Shown here: positions 42,713 to 56,000 of the stretch, in pieces
Layout of the letters: every line of letters starts with the position of its first letter
Position numbering within the stretch: position 1 is the stretch's first letter
Source: Yoonia vestfoldensis DSM 16212
Lineage (GTDB): Bacteria > Pseudomonadota > Alphaproteobacteria > Rhodobacterales > Rhodobacteraceae
Assembly (NCBI RefSeq): GCF_000382265.1
Contig: NZ_KB907980.1
Location: forward strand, 62,001 to 126,000
Length of the DNA stretch: 64,000 nucleotides
Reading direction: 5' to 3'
Translations under genes and position numbers: made by a program
The notes under the pieces: generated by a model
Told to the model about the DNA's origin: nothing
Databases searched by the model: none
Seen by the model: the letters and a program-made list of their open reading frames with translations, nothing else

Positions 42713-44144
42713 AAAGCCCGCCCAGCTTTGACGCATCAAAATCAGGTCCCGGCGTCCATGTGGCCTGCCCGCCCACATCGGTGACCTGCACGCCGGCGGC
42801 GGTCAGGATGTCGCGCACCTCGTCAGCCTGCGCCCAATCTTTGGCTGCGCGGGCGGTGGCACGCGCGGCAAGCAGCGCATCGACGCGGGCAGCGACGGCG
42901 GGTGTCACATCCGGCCCCGCCTCTGCCCCGTCAAACATCGGGATCGCAGACCAGTCGCGCACCAGCCCGAGCATCTCCATGCCATGCGCAAAGCCCGCCA
43001 GCGCGGTCGCTGTCTTGCCTTTGGCGAGCACATGCAGCCGCGCAATGGCGCCCGGCGTGTTGAGATCATTGGCCAGCACGCCAAGGAATTCCGCATCCGT
43101 CTGCCATTTGCCATCAGCCTTCAGCGCGCGGATCAGATCAGGGCCGAATCCGTGGCCGTGCAGGATGCCGTACCAGCGGCGGAGCGTCATGTCAGCCTCG
43201 GCGCGGCGGCCCTCGGTCCAGTCCATTGTCTTGCTGTAATGCGTGCCCAACATGACAAGGCGGATCACCTCGCCCGGGATGCCCTGATCCAGCAGGTCGC
43301 GGATGGTAAAAAAGTTGCCCAGGGATTTGGACATCTTCTTGCCCTCGACCTGCAGCATCTCGTTATGGATCCAGTAGCGGGCGAAGTCACCCTGCGGATG
43401 GGCACAAGCGGATTGTGCGATCTCGTTTTCATGATGCGGGAATTGCAGGTCATTGCCGCCGCCATGAATGTCAAAGCTTTCGCCCAGCAAGTCATGCGCC
43501 ATGGCCGAGCATTCGATATGCCAACCCGGACGGCCATAGCCCCAGGGGCTGTCCCAGCCCGGCACGCCGTCACCTGACGGTTTCCACAGCACGAAATCCA
43601 TCGGATTGCGTTTGTAGGGAGCGACTTCGACCCGCGCACCGGCGATCATGTCGTCGATTGACCGGCCCGACAGCGCGCCGTAATCGGCATAGCTTTCGAC
43701 GGCGAACAGCACATGGCCTTCGGCTTCGTAGGCATGGTCCTTGGCGACAAGATCCGCGATCATGTTGATCATCTGTGCGATGTACTGGGTCGCGCGGGGT
43801 TCATGCGTGGGGCGCAGCGCCCCAAGGGCGTCCATATCCGCGTGATACCAGCCGATGGTTTCTGCCGTGATATCCCCGATCGCGCGCCCGCTTTGCGCCG
43901 CGCGCGCGTTGATCTTGTCGTCCACATCGGTGAAATTGCGCACATAGGACACGTGTTTCGCGCCGTATGTTTCGCGCAGCAGCCGGAACAGCACGTCAAA
44001 CACAAGCGACGGGCGGGCATTGCCCAGATGCGCGCGGTCATAGACCGTGGGTCCGCACAGATACATCCGCACATTGCGCGCGTCGATGGGCGCGAAATCC
44101 TCGCGTTTGCGGGTCTTTGTGTTGTGCAGCCGGATGGTGGTCAT
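42711..44144 (-). CDS. cysS: Cysteinyl-tRNA synthetase
   Basis: This 477-residue class I synthetase has the zinc/HIGH region [42 protein letters not shown] with zinc ligands and [15 protein letters not shown]. The KMSKS loop is present as [11 protein letters not shown]. It charges tRNA-Cys. It is followed downstream on the same strand by cimA after 69 bases holding two inverted repeats. Confidence 0.96.
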   Translation of the reverse strand: MTTIRLHNTKTRKREDFAPIDARNVRMYLCGPTVYDRAHLGNARPSLVFDVLFRLLRETYGAKHVSYVRNFTDVDDKINARAAQSGRAIGDITAETIGWYHADMDALGALRPTHEPRATQYIAQMINMIADLVAKDHAYEAEGHVLFAVESYADYGALSGRSIDDMIAGARVEVAPYKRNPMDFVLWKPSGDGVPGWDSPWGYGRPGWHIECSAMAHDLLGESFDIHGGGNDLQFPHHENEIAQSACAHPQGDFARYWIHNEMLQVEGKKMSKSLGNFFTIRDLLDQGIPGEVIRLVMLGTHYSKTMDWTEGRRAEADMTLRRWYGILHGHGFGPDLIRALKADGKWQTDAEFLGVLANDLNTPGAIARLHVLAKGKTATALAGFAHGMEMLGLVRDWSAIPMFDGAEAGPDVTPAVAARVDALLAARATARAAKDWAQADEVRDILTAAGVQVTDVGGQATWTPGPDFDASKLGGL

Positions 44145-44309
44145 GATGCCTCGCGCGCAGGGTTATGCTGCGGGCTTAGCTGCTTGCGATCAGGTGTGAA
44201 ACGACAAAAAGCGGCCCGCGACGGATGTCAGCAGGGAATAATGCAGCAGATAATGGTGCAAATGCTCTTCATGGGGATTGCCTAGCGCCAAATGCGGCCC
44301 AAGGCAACG

Positions 44310-44343
44310 AAAAAGGGCCCGCGCGTGATGCGCAGGCCCTTTC
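44310..44343 (-). terminator. Rho-independent terminator of the outer-membrane protein gene
   Basis: Read on the minus strand it is AAAGGGCCTGCGC-ATCA-CGCGGGCCCTTTTTC-like: a G+C-rich stem closed by AAAGGG/CCCTTT and a run of T. It starts 21 bases after the stop of the gene at 44364-45008, the expected place. Confidence 0.85.
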
Positions 44344-44363
44344 GGTCAGATCAGAGGATCGGA

Positions 44364-45008
44364 TCAGAACTGGAACGACACGCGGGCCGTTGCAGTGGTG
44401 GCGCGTACGCCGAGACCTTGCACGTCACCTTCATAAAACTTGTGCTGCAGCACTTCACCGCCGATCAGAATGCTGTCGCTGAACTTGTAAGCGGCACCGA
44501 GACCGTAGAAGTCGCCATCCGCTTCCAGATCGCCAAGAACGCCATCGGTGGTCACGTTTGCGCGAACGACGCCACCTGTGACATACGGCAAGAAGGCACC
44601 AGCATCATATCCGACGCGCGCTTTAACGCGCAGGATATCGTCAACTTCGGCGTTGCCAAGATCTGTCGTGCCGGTTTCTTCCATGCTTGTCAGATCGTAG
44701 TCAATCTCGGCGCCCAAGACGACCGAGCCCAAATCATACATGTAGCCTGCGTGCACACCGTAGACAGCACCGTTGAAATCTTCGTCAGCCACTGCCGAGG
44801 ATGTCAGTTCGCCATAGCCCAGCTGGCCACCGACGTAGAAGCCGGACCAGTCGGAGCCGGCCATCATTGGTGCGGGTGCGGGCGCCATTGGTGTGGGGGC
44901 CACTGTCTCGACAGGTTGGGCCAGACCGCCGGCGGATGCCATGCCTGCAGCCAGTGCGAGCGGTGCTGCCAGCATGGCTGTGCGTGCGAATTTGAATGTG
45001 GTGGTCAT
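44364..45008 (-). CDS. Outer-membrane beta-barrel protein (OmpA-like barrel / Omp25 type)
   Basis: This 214-residue protein has a signal peptide (FKFARTAMLAAPLALAAGMASA) followed by a proline-rich linker (PTPMAPAPAPMM). An eight-stranded barrel begins WSGFYVGGQLGYGEL and ends ATTATARVSFQF with the C-terminal Phe needed for BamA-dependent insertion. Alternating hydrophobic strands such as VVLGAEIDYDLTSM, RVKARVGYDAG and FLPYVTGGVVRA fit the OMP_b-brl family. It is monocistronic, with its own terminator and a 501-base upstream gap. Probably abundant; exact function unknown. Confidence 0.88.
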   Translation of the reverse strand: MTTTFKFARTAMLAAPLALAAGMASAGGLAQPVETVAPTPMAPAPAPMMAGSDWSGFYVGGQLGYGELTSSAVADEDFNGAVYGVHAGYMYDLGSVVLGAEIDYDLTSMEETGTTDLGNAEVDDILRVKARVGYDAGAFLPYVTGGVVRANVTTDGVLGDLEADGDFYGLGAAYKFSDSILIGGEVLQHKFYEGDVQGLGVRATTATARVSFQF

Positions 45009-45509
45009 GAGTTATTCTCCGTGTTTCGGGTTGTCGTATGGCGCTTATTTGTTGGTTATCGGAGGAGGTACAACGGGTCTCACAGCGGTGTGATGGGAAT
45101 CGGCGGGTTCGGCCCGAAATACATCTCCGCTCGGCCAGTATCCGCCCAATTCCGCGACAAAATCGCAACATATACCGGAAAAATATCCAATGACTAACGT
45201 GCGTAAGCACGTTTTCGTAGCCGCATCTGGTGCCCGCCATTAATGTTTTCTCTCTTGAACTGTCCGGTGCGCGCTTTCGCACCTTGGACGTCGCAGCGGG
45301 TTGCCGAATCCGCATCGCCGCCGTGCCAGACGACAGTCTTTTTCACCGGGCTGGATCATCGCAAAGGGTGGCTAGGGTTTGTCCTGCGAGACAGCGCAAG
45401 ACCCGCATCTCAGACACGCCCAAGGCGACACCGCGTCGCGGGTTGCGGCACAGACCGCGCCACGGACCCCGCCCGCAAAGGTGTCATGCTGACCTAAGGC
45501 ATGACCCGG
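45009..45509. other. Intergenic region upstream of the outer-membrane protein gene
   Basis: This stretch of 501 bases holds the upstream region of the outer-membrane gene, with GGAGAATAAC (minus strand) just before its ATG. The short open frames in it lack coding-type codon use. I find no RNA gene, clear repeat or convincing -35/-10 pair. A promoter must exist here for the minus-strand gene. Confidence 0.5.
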
Positions 45510-46619
45510 TCAGGCGATCGCGCGCGCTGGCGGCACCGCGACGCGCCCGCCGCGTACCGGCGCAGATGCGCCTGTCGTGCCCGGTGCCGAAAGCGGAAGC
45601 CCCCGCAAGACGCGCACGGCAAGATAGGCAAAGGCCTGCGCCTCGAGCATGTCGCCATCCAGCCCCACCGCCTCGACCGGATCGACCGGCAGACCGCAAG
45701 TGGCGGCAAGGCCTGCCATCAGCGTGGCGTTGCGACGTCCGCCGCCCGTCACCAAAAGCCGTTCTGGCGGACGCGGGCAATGCGCCATCGCCGTTGCAAC
45801 CGACCAGACCGCCGCCTGTGTCACTGTGGCGATGGCATCGGCATCCGCCAGATGTGCGGTCGCAGGGCCAAGTCCGCGGAAATGATCCCGGTCGAGCGAT
45901 TTGGGCGGCGAGAGCCGGAAATAGGGATCGTCACGGAACCCCGTCAGGGCCTCCAGATTTACCTTGCCCGCAGCGGCGATCTGACCCCCGGTATCATGCG
46001 GGCGACCGTAGCGCATCCGCATCGCGTCATCGATTGGCGCATTCGCTGGCCCTGTATCAAACGCCAGCAGCGCACCCGGATCGGCCGGATCAGCGCGGGC
46101 CGGATCGACCCAGGTCAGATTGCCGACGCCGCCAAGGTTCAGGAACGCCACGGGCGCACGCGCGCCGATCCACTTGGCCAGCGCAAAATGATAGAACGGG
46201 GCCAGCGGCGCACCCTGCCCGCCAGCCGCCACATCGGCGCTGCGGAAATCCCACACGACAGGATAACCCAGCGCCGCCGCCAGCCTGTCCCCGTCGCCGC
46301 ATTGGTGTGTGCCACGCCCGCCCGGGTCATGCGCCAAAGTCTGGCCGTGGAACCCTGCGACCGCAACATCGCGGAAATCCGACATCACAGCGATATGCGC
46401 GTCCTCGACGATACGGGCGGCGGCGGCGGTGTCCTGATCCTGCCAGTGCCCCAAAGCCGCACGCAGCACATCCTGTTCGTCAGGGCGATAGGCGCGATAG
46501 GCGACCGGCCCGAAACCAAAGATCTTGACGCCGTCGGTTTCCACCACCGCGGCATCCACCCCGTCGAGCGAGGTCCCCGACATCGTCCCCAACGCGTTGA
46601 CTGCGATCCCGTCCAACAT
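45510..46619 (-). CDS. anmK: Anhydro-N-acetylmuramic acid kinase
   Basis: This 369-residue AnmK starts [20 protein letters not shown], where [12 protein letters not shown] is the family signature, then [28 protein letters not shown] and [14 protein letters not shown]. It phosphorylates and opens 1,6-anhydro-MurNAc recovered from cell-wall turnover. The frame is open upstream, but the ATG at 46619 has GAGGGAAA before it and gives the family start. It is divergent from tyrS with a 61-base gap, an arrangement I recall as common in Rhodobacteraceae. Confidence 0.94.
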   Translation of the reverse strand: MLDGIAVNALGTMSGTSLDGVDAAVVETDGVKIFGFGPVAYRAYRPDEQDVLRAALGHWQDQDTAAAARIVEDAHIAVMSDFRDVAVAGFHGQTLAHDPGGRGTHQCGDGDRLAAALGYPVVWDFRSADVAAGGQGAPLAPFYHFALAKWIGARAPVAFLNLGGVGNLTWVDPARADPADPGALLAFDTGPANAPIDDAMRMRYGRPHDTGGQIAAAGKVNLEALTGFRDDPYFRLSPPKSLDRDHFRGLGPATAHLADADAIATVTQAAVWSVATAMAHCPRPPERLLVTGGGRRNATLMAGLAATCGLPVDPVEAVGLDGDMLEAQAFAYLAVRVLRGLPLSAPGTTGASAPVRGGRVAVPPARAIA

Positions 46620-46680
46620 CTGCTTTCCCTCATGCCTTGCGCTGACTATAGAGTGCTGATGCGACATTAGGAACAAAGCG

Positions 46681-47991
46681 ATGACTTACCACCCCAAATC
46701 CGATTTCATGTCCGTGATGATGGAACGCGGCTTTCTGGCCGATTGCACCGATTATCAGGGGCTGGACGATGCGTTGAGCAAGGGCGTGGTCACCACCTAT
46801 ATTGGCTATGACGCCACTGCGAAATCGCTGCACGTCGGGCATTTGCTGAATATCATGATGCTGCGCTGGCTGCAAAAGACCGGGCACAGGCCTGTCACCC
46901 TGATGGGCGGCGGGACGACCAAGGTCGGCGATCCCAGCTTTCGCGCCGATGAACGCCCGCTGCTGACACCCGACCAGATCGACGCCAATATCGCGGGGAT
47001 GCAGCAGGTATTCGCCAAATACCTGACCTATGGCGACGGGCCGACCGATGCCTTGATGCTGAACAATGCCGAATGGCTGGACGGGTTGAACTACCTCGAA
47101 TTCCTGCGCGACATCGGGCGGCATTTCAGCGTCAACCGGATGCTGGCCTTCGAGAGCGTGAAATCGCGGCTGGACCGCGAACAGTCGCTTTCCTTCCTCG
47201 AATTCAACTACATGATCCTGCAAGCCTATGATTTCCTGGAACTGAACCGCCGCTATGGCTGCCTGTTGCAGATGGGCGGATCGGATCAATGGGGCAATAT
47301 CATCAACGGGATCGACCTGACGCGCCGCGTCCTTGACCATGAAATCTATGGCCTGACCTCGCCTTTGCTGACCACCAGCGACGGGCGCAAGATGGGCAAA
47401 TCGGCGGGCGGGGCTGTCTGGCTGAATGCCGATATGCTGAGCCCTTACGAATTCTGGCAGTTCTGGCGCAACACGACCGATGCCGATACGGGGCGGTTCC
47501 TGAAGCTCTACACCGAACTGCCGGTGGAAGAATGCGACCGTCTGGGTGCGCTGCAAGGCTCCGAGATCAACGCGGCCAAGATCATCCTCGCCAACGCAGT
47601 GACAGCCTTGCTGCACGGGGCCGAGGCCGCCGCCACAGCCGAGGCGACCGCGCGCGAGGTCTTTGAAAAAGGCGGCGTGGGCGACGATCTGCCGACGCTG
47701 ACGCTGGGCGCCGCAGACTTTATCTTCGAAGGACCGGCAGACCTGTCATCTGAGCAAGCTCTTGAAACTAACCCTCAGGCGCTCACAATCTCTATTGCGC
47801 AACTCCTCGTAAAATCCGGTTTGTCTCATTCGGGCAAAGAAGCAAAACGGCTTGTGGCTGAATCTGGTGCGCGTCTTAACGATGAACTGGTGACAGACAC
47901 TGCTCTGATGGTCTCAGCGGCCGACCTTAAAAAAGCTCCGATCAAGCTCAGCGCCGGCAAGAAACGCCACGCGCTGGTGCAGTTGGGATAG
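46681..47991 (+). CDS. tyrS: Tyrosyl-tRNA synthetase
   Basis: This 436-residue class I synthetase has [20 protein letters not shown] with the HVGH motif, [33 protein letters not shown] and a KMSKS-type loop [17 protein letters not shown]-terminal S4 domain follows ([22 protein letters not shown]). It charges tRNA-Tyr. About 180 bases of the 3' end (47761-47940, the S4 domain) are near 50% G+C and use codons such as CTT, TCT and AAA rarely seen in the first 1,080 bases. This suggests replacement of the end of the gene by recombination. A hairpin terminator follows. Confidence 0.96.
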   Translation: MTYHPKSDFMSVMMERGFLADCTDYQGLDDALSKGVVTTYIGYDATAKSLHVGHLLNIMMLRWLQKTGHRPVTLMGGGTTKVGDPSFRADERPLLTPDQIDANIAGMQQVFAKYLTYGDGPTDALMLNNAEWLDGLNYLEFLRDIGRHFSVNRMLAFESVKSRLDREQSLSFLEFNYMILQAYDFLELNRRYGCLLQMGGSDQWGNIINGIDLTRRVLDHEIYGLTSPLLTTSDGRKMGKSAGGAVWLNADMLSPYEFWQFWRNTTDADTGRFLKLYTELPVEECDRLGALQGSEINAAKIILANAVTALLHGAEAAATAEATAREVFEKGGVGDDLPTLTLGAADFIFEGPADLSSEQALETNPQALTISIAQLLVKSGLSHSGKEAKRLVAESGARLNDELVTDTALMVSAADLKKAPIKLSAGKKRHALVQLG

Positions 47992-47998
47992 CACCCTC

Positions 47999-48028
47999 GC
48001 GCCAGCTTCACGGCTGGCGCGCCCCTTT
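47999..48028 (+). terminator. Probable terminator of tyrS
   Basis: GCGCCAGC-TTCACG-GCTGGCGC is a perfect 8-bp stem starting eight bases after the tyrS stop, followed by GCCCCTTTCT. The T-run is short, so termination may be partial. Confidence 0.6.
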
Positions 48029-48031
48029 CTC

Positions 48032-48090
48032 CCATCTTCCGAGCGCGTCAATTCGCGCAAGCGCGATTTGACGTAATCCCCGCCGGAGGC
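48032..48090 (-). repeat. Dispersed hairpin repeat, copy 2
   Basis: In reverse complement this matches the element at 3450-3507 over its whole length: CCTCCGGCGGGGATTACG, the hairpin with 13-base arms, and a GGAAGATGG end. Here it lies between the tyrS terminator and the small ORF at 48121-48270. The plus-strand left end, TCTTCCGAGC, and right end, ATCCCCGCCGGAGGC, also flank the hairpin-less element at 60462-60494. Confidence 0.75.
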
Positions 48091-48120
48091 AACCGTGCAT
48101 GGCCCTGCCATGCGCGGTCC

Positions 48121-48270
48121 CTACAGCAGCAACAGGCTGACCAGCTGGATCGTGATCCCAATGGGAAAGGTGATGGCCCCGGCGACCAATGCGGCCCCCA
48201 GCACCGTGGGCCGCACCGGGGGTGCGATGACGCCGTGCACGGCGCGGGTTTTGCGATTCGTGTTTTTCAT
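48121..48270 (-). CDS. Putative small membrane protein (49 aa)
   Basis: An ATG at 48270 opens a 49-codon frame ending TAG at 48121. It encodes a basic N-terminus (MKNTNRKTRAVHGVIAPP), then a hydrophobic helix from about residue 23 to the end (LGAALVAGAITFPIGITIQL). The N-in, one-helix plan and the VHGVIAPPVRPT start resemble short hypothetical proteins found next to tyrS in related bacteria, from memory. No strong ribosome binding site is visible. It could still be chance, but the codon pattern fits the genome. Confidence 0.5.
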   Translation of the reverse strand: MKNTNRKTRAVHGVIAPPVRPTVLGAALVAGAITFPIGITIQLVSLLLL

Positions 48271-48315
48271 GCGCCGATTAACGCAGCCTTAGATGTCTGA
48301 TGTCTTAACGGCGGC

Positions 48316-49167
48316 ATGCATGATCGCCATCCCTTGCCGCTTCAACAGCATCCGCGCTTTGCCACAGCGCTGTCCGCAGTAGGTGCGACAGTCAGCGCTA
48401 CGCATCTGCCACAGGCCGACGATATCCAGATCGTCCAGCGGTTCGGCCTGCATTTCGCCACACGCGGGCCGATTTTCGACCCAAAGGCCGGGCTGGACCA
48501 GCGCATCGCCGCCTTGCGGCAGGCCGGTCTGCACCTGCTCAACGCCGAAACGCCCGATCCCGCATTGCGCGGCGCGGGGTTCCGACAGACGCATACAGGC
48601 GCTTTCGTCGCCGAAATGATCCTTGATGCCGGCATCATCGGGCGGCTCCATCCCAAATGGCGCGCGACGTGGCGCAAGGCGGGCGAAATGACCTTGAAGC
48701 CAGCGCCTTTTACGCCGCACGATCACGGCTGGTTGTTGCAGGCGGACCATCTGCAGCAGCGAAAGGCGGGGTATCGCGCCCTGCCCCATGCGCTGATCCG
48801 CGCATTTGCCGCGACCGCGCCCGATGCCGCCACGGTCTATACAGCAGAAATAGACGACGCACCTATCGCCGCGATGCTGTTCCTGCGGCATGCCCCTGTC
48901 GTGACTTATCATCTTGGCTGGACATCGGAGCACGGGCGGCTTTGCGGCGCGCATCACAAGATCCTGATCGCCGCCGCCCATGACCATGCTGCCAAAGGGT
49001 ATCGCAGGCTTGATCTGGGGCTGGTCGATACGCACAACAGCCCCGGTCTTGCGCGGTTCAAGATCGGCACAGGGGCCTTGATCCGCCAGTTGGGCGGCAC
49101 ATGGATCAGGCTGCCGGGGCTTTGCGAGGCGCGATCACGTCTGGCCAGCGGGCGGATCGGCCGTTAA
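48316..49167 (+). CDS. GNAT-like (FemAB/BioF2-type) acyltransferase
   Basis: This 283-residue protein has a duplicated-GNAT layout. In the second half AAMLFLRHAPVVTYHLGWTS and GAHHKILIAAAHDHAAKGYR precede RRLDLGLVDTHNSPGLARFK, the pattern of FemAB/GNAT_6 proteins that use aminoacyl-tRNA or acyl-CoA donors. FKIGTGALIRQLGGTWIRLPG closes the fold. The donor and acceptor are unknown. It is followed by fur after 30 bases on the same strand. Start at 48316 is the only ATG giving the full N-terminus. Confidence 0.75.
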   Translation: MHDRHPLPLQQHPRFATALSAVGATVSATHLPQADDIQIVQRFGLHFATRGPIFDPKAGLDQRIAALRQAGLHLLNAETPDPALRGAGFRQTHTGAFVAEMILDAGIIGRLHPKWRATWRKAGEMTLKPAPFTPHDHGWLLQADHLQQRKAGYRALPHALIRAFAATAPDAATVYTAEIDDAPIAAMLFLRHAPVVTYHLGWTSEHGRLCGAHHKILIAAAHDHAAKGYRRLDLGLVDTHNSPGLARFKIGTGALIRQLGGTWIRLPGLCEARSRLASGRIGR

Positions 49168-49197
49168 GACGGGATCAGACGAATATCCGGGCCGCAT

Positions 49198-49617
49198 ATG
49201 ACCGACACCATCCTTTCCCGCTGCGAGGCGCAGGGCCTGCGACTGACAGATCAGCGCCGCGTGATCGCGGGCGTGCTGGAAGCCGCCGACGACCACCCCG
49301 ATGTCGAGGAACTTTATCACCGCGCCTCTGCCGTGGACCCGCGCATCTCGCTGGCCACCGTCTACCGGACCGTCAAATTGTTCGAGGAATCGGGTATCCT
49401 GGAAAAGCACGAATTCGGCGACGGGCGCGCGCGCTACGAGGCGGCCGACCGTGACCATCACGACCACCTGATCGACATGCACACGGGCGAGGTGATCGAA
49501 TTCGTCGATGCCGAGATCGAGGCCTTGCAGGAACGCATCGCCGCCAAGCTGGGCTATCGGCTCATGGGGCACCGGCTGGAACTTTACGGGCTGCCGCTCA
49601 AGAAAAAGGATCATTGA
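49198..49617 (+). CDS. fur: Fur-family metal-responsive regulator (Fur/Mur type)
   Basis: This 139-residue protein has the winged-helix segment RLTDQRRVIAGVLEAADDHP, the recognition helix LATVYRTVKLFEESGILEKH, metal ligands in DRDHHDHLIDMHTGEVIEF and the C-terminal AKLGYRLMGHRLELYGLPL. There is no CxxC structural zinc site, as usual for alphaproteobacterial Fur/Mur. In this class Fur-like proteins often sense manganese (Mur) while iron is handled by Irr and RirA, so the metal is open. The transporter gene follows three bases after its stop. Confidence 0.88.
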   Translation: MTDTILSRCEAQGLRLTDQRRVIAGVLEAADDHPDVEELYHRASAVDPRISLATVYRTVKLFEESGILEKHEFGDGRARYEAADRDHHDHLIDMHTGEVIEFVDAEIEALQERIAAKLGYRLMGHRLELYGLPLKKKDH

Positions 49618-49620
49618 TCG

Positions 49621-52462
<2,842 letters not shown>

Positions 52463-52471
52463 GGTAGTTGA

Positions 52472-52894
52472 ATGACCGCAGATGATATCATCGCCCAGCT
52501 AGAGCTTGCGCCCCATCCCGAAGGCGGATTCTACCGCCAGACATGGGTCGCCGAGAATACCGGTCGTCCGGTATGGACCTGCATCTATTTCCTGCTCAAA
52601 GACGGTGCTGCGAGCCATTGGCACCGCGTCGATGCGGTGGAGATCTGGCATTTTTACGCCGGCGCGCCGCTGGTTCTGTCGCTGGCGGCGGATGCGGCGG
52701 GGCCGGCGGTGGATCATGTGCTGGGGCCGGATCTGGCGCAGGGGCAGATCCCGCAGGTGATCGTGCCGGAACAGCACTGGCAGGCGGCGCGCACCACGGG
52801 CGACTGGACGCTGGTGGGCTGCACCGTATCGCCGGGGTTCGATTTTGCGGGGTTCACGCTGGCGGATCCGGGGTTCGATATCCCGCGGGGGTAA
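52472..52894 (+). CDS. Cupin domain protein (DUF985, Cupin_5)
   Basis: This 140-residue protein begins with IIAQLELAPHPEGGFYRQTW, then IYFLLKDGAASHWHRVDAVE and IWHFYAGAPLVLSL. These are the metal-binding cupin motif of the DUF985 family, with histidines in SHWHRVDAVEIWHFY. C-terminal VSPGFDFAGFTLAD completes the barrel. It may be a sugar-phosphate or amino-acid-related isomerase or lyase; none is proven. It follows the preceding gene by 9 bases. Its stop codon starts a dispersed repeat. Confidence 0.88.
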   Translation: MTADDIIAQLELAPHPEGGFYRQTWVAENTGRPVWTCIYFLLKDGAASHWHRVDAVEIWHFYAGAPLVLSLAADAAGPAVDHVLGPDLAQGQIPQVIVPEQHWQAARTTGDWTLVGCTVSPGFDFAGFTLADPGFDIPRG

Positions 52895-52958
52895 GGGGCG
52901 CTGCCCCTCGCCCGGACTTTGTCCGGTCTCACCCAGGAGTATTTTTTGAAAAAAGAAG
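52892..52958 (+). repeat. Dispersed TAAGGGGCGCTGCCC...AAGAAG element, short copy
   Basis: It starts with the cupin stop codon (TAAGGGGCGCTGCCC) and has CCCGGACTTTGTCCGG in the middle and GGAGTATTTTTTG then AAAAAAGAAG at the end. Same order as at 40162-40249, with a shorter middle. Both start at a stop codon. Confidence 0.7.
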
Positions 52959-52971
52959 TTGGGGTTTTGGG

Positions 52972-53004
52972 AAACGCCCCCCGAGGAAGTTTCGGGGGGC
53001 GTTT
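52972..53004. terminator. Bidirectional terminator between the cupin gene and nrdJ
   Basis: AAACGCCCCCCGA-GGAAGTT-TCGGGGGGCGTTT is a perfect 13-bp stem with A-run and T-run on the two sides. It is placed between two convergent genes and would stop transcription from both. It lies seven bases from the nrdJ stop. Confidence 0.85.
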
Positions 53005-53011
53005 TCTTGAC

Positions 53012-56000
53012 TTAGCTACAGCCGCTTGTCCCACCGCAGGTGTTGCACTTCATGCACGTCCCATTCCGCACCAGCGTGTAGTTGCCGCATTCGCCGCAGG
53101 GGTCGCCTTCGTAGCCTTGCATCTTGGCCTTGTCGCGGGCCGACAGCGTGCTGGTTTCCGTGACCACGGCGGTCATCGTTGCCGTGCCGCTGACCAGTGC
53201 CGCAGAGCTGACGCCGGTTTGCAGCGCCATCAGGTCCTGCGGCATCCGCTTGCGCAGATAGCCGGTGGAGGAGATCTGTTTCAGCACCTCGAGCGAGCGG
53301 GAGGCCGCGTTTTCGCTCGGCGTACGGACGTTGGACACACCTTCGGCCTCGCCCCGGCCGATGTCGTCGAAGGCCGCGCCTTCGGGTTTGACATGCGCAA
53401 GATCGGTGCGGTCGAGGTAGCTGACAGCGAGTTCGCGGAAGATGTAATCCAGGATTGAGGTCGCGTTCTTGATACTGTCGTTGCCCTGCACCATGCCTGC
53501 GGGTTCGAACTTGGTGAAGGTGAAGGCGTCGACGAATTCCTCCAGCGGCACGCCGTATTGCAGGCCGACCGACACGGCGATGGCGAAGTTGTTCATCATC
53601 GCGCGGAAACCGGCACCTTCCTTGTGCATATCGATGAAAATCTCGCCCAGCTGGCCGTTCTCATATTCACCGGTGCGCAGGTAGACCTTGTGCCCACCGA
53701 CGATGGCCTTTTGCGTGTAGCCCTTGCGCCGCTGTGGCATCTTTTCGCGTTCGCGGTTGCGGATTTCGCGAATGATGATCTTTTCCACGATCTTTTCGGC
53801 CAGCACAGCCGCCTTTTCATGGTGGTTGCCGCTTTCGAGCACTTCGCGCGCGTCGTCGTCATCCTCGACCAAGGCAGAGGCCAGAGGCTGCGATAGTTTC
53901 GAGCCGTCACGGTAGAGCGCGTTGGCCTTCACACCCAGCGACCAGGACAGTTCATAGGCTTTCTGGCAATCCTCGATCGTCGCGTCGTTGGGCATGTTGA
54001 TCGTCTTGGAGATCGCGCCCGAGATGAAGGACTGCGCTGCCGCCATCATGTAGATATGGCTGTCAACGCTCAGATAACGCTTGCCTTTCTTGCCGCAGGG
54101 GTTGGCGCAATCGAAGACGTTGTAATGCTCTTCTTTCAGAAAGGGCGCGCCTTCCAGCGTCATCGTTCCGCAGACGTGGTCATTCGCGGCATCGATATCC
54201 TGCTTGGAATAGCCAAGGTGGCGGAGCAGATCGAAGGTCGGGTCGTTCAGCTTTGCCTCTGGGATACCCAGCGTCTTGGTGCAGAAATCCTTGCCCAGCG
54301 TCCACTGGTTGAACACAAAGCGGATGTCAAAGGCAGATCGCAGCGCGCCTTCGACCTTGTCGAGTTCCGCCTGCCCGAAACCATGCCCGATCAGGCTGGT
54401 ATGGTTGATCGCAGGCGCCTGCCCCATAGAGCCGTGACCGACCGCATAGGCGATGATTTCCTCGATCTGGGCGGACCCGTAGCCGAGCTTTTCCAGCGCT
54501 GCCGGCACCGACTGGTTGATGATCTTGAAATAGCCGCCGCCGGCCAGTTTCTTGAACTTCACCAGCGCGAAGTCAGGCTCGATTCCAGTTGTGTCGCAAT
54601 CCATCACCAGACCGATGGTGCCGGTTGGCGCGATGACGCTGACCTGCGCGTTGCGATAGCCGTGTTTTTCACCAAGGCGCAGCGCCTCGTCCCAGCTTGC
54701 TACGGCCAGTTTGACCAGACGGTCGTCGGGACAGTTCGCGTGGTCGAGCGGGACAGGCTTGACGTCCAGCGCTTCATAGCCGTCTGCCTTGCCATAGGCG
54801 GCGTTGCGGTGGTTGCGGATCACGCGCAGCATGTGCTTGGCGTTCTTGGCATAGCCGGGGAATGCGCCCAATTCGCCCGCCATTTCGGCGGATGTTGCAT
54901 AGGACACGCCCGTCATGATCGCGGTCAGGGCGGCGCCCATGGCGCGGCCTTCGTCGCTGTCATAGCCAAAGCCCATATTCATCAGCAGACCGCCGATGTT
55001 GGCATAGCCAAGGCCCAAGGTGCGGAAGTCGTAAGAGCGTTGCGCGATTTCCTTGGACGGGAACTGCGCCATCATCACGGAGATTTCCAGCGTCACGGTC
55101 CACAGGCGCGTGGCGTGCATGTAATCTTCGACCTGAAACTGTCCGTCCTTGTAGAAGGTCAACAGGTTCATGGACGCAAGGTTGCAGGCGGTGTCGTCAA
55201 GGAACATGTATTCCGAACAAGGGTTCGATCCCCGGATCGCGCCGTCTTCGGGGCAAGTGTGCCATGCGTTGACGGTGTCGTGGTACTGGATGCCGGGATC
55301 GGCGCAGGCCCATGCGGCATGGCCCACCTGTTCCCACAGATCTCGGGCCTTGATGATCTTAGCGACTTCGCCGTTCTTGCGGTTGATCAGCTTCCAGTTC
55401 TCGTCGTTCTCGACGGCCTTCAGGAAGGCATCGGTTACACGGATCGAGTTATTGGAGTTCTGTCCGGAGACCGAGGAATATGCTTCCGAATCCCAGTCAG
55501 TGTCATAGGTCGGGAATTCGATGCTGGTGTGGCCCTGCTTGGCGTAATCGAGCACGCGTTTGATATAGGTCTCGGGAATGGCCGAGCGTTTGGCGTCCTT
55601 GACCGCTGCCGCCAGCGTTTCATTGGTCTTTGGGTCATAGGCGGCAACGGCGTCACCGTCCCATGATTTGATCGCGGCGAAGATCGCGTTCAGATAGCGT
55701 TCGTGCATCTTGGACCCGGCGACGATGGACGCCACCTTTTGTTCCTCGATCACCTTCCAGTTGATGAATTCCTCGATATCGGGGTGGTCGGCATCGACGA
55801 TGACCATCTTGGCCGCGCGGCGTGTGGTGCCGCCCGATTTGATCGCGCCCGCTGCGCGGTCACCGATTTTCAGAAAACCCATCAGACCCGACGATTTGCC
55901 ACCGCCGGACAGTTTCTCGCCCTCGCCCCGCAGGGACGAGAAGTTAGTGCCGGTGCCGGAGCCGTATTTGAAAAGGCGCGCTTCGCGCACCCAGAGATCC

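Noticed and set aside
54056..55666. Long open frame (536 codons) antisense to nrdJ
   Set aside because: Shadow of the nrdJ reading frame; no motif and low-quality composition.
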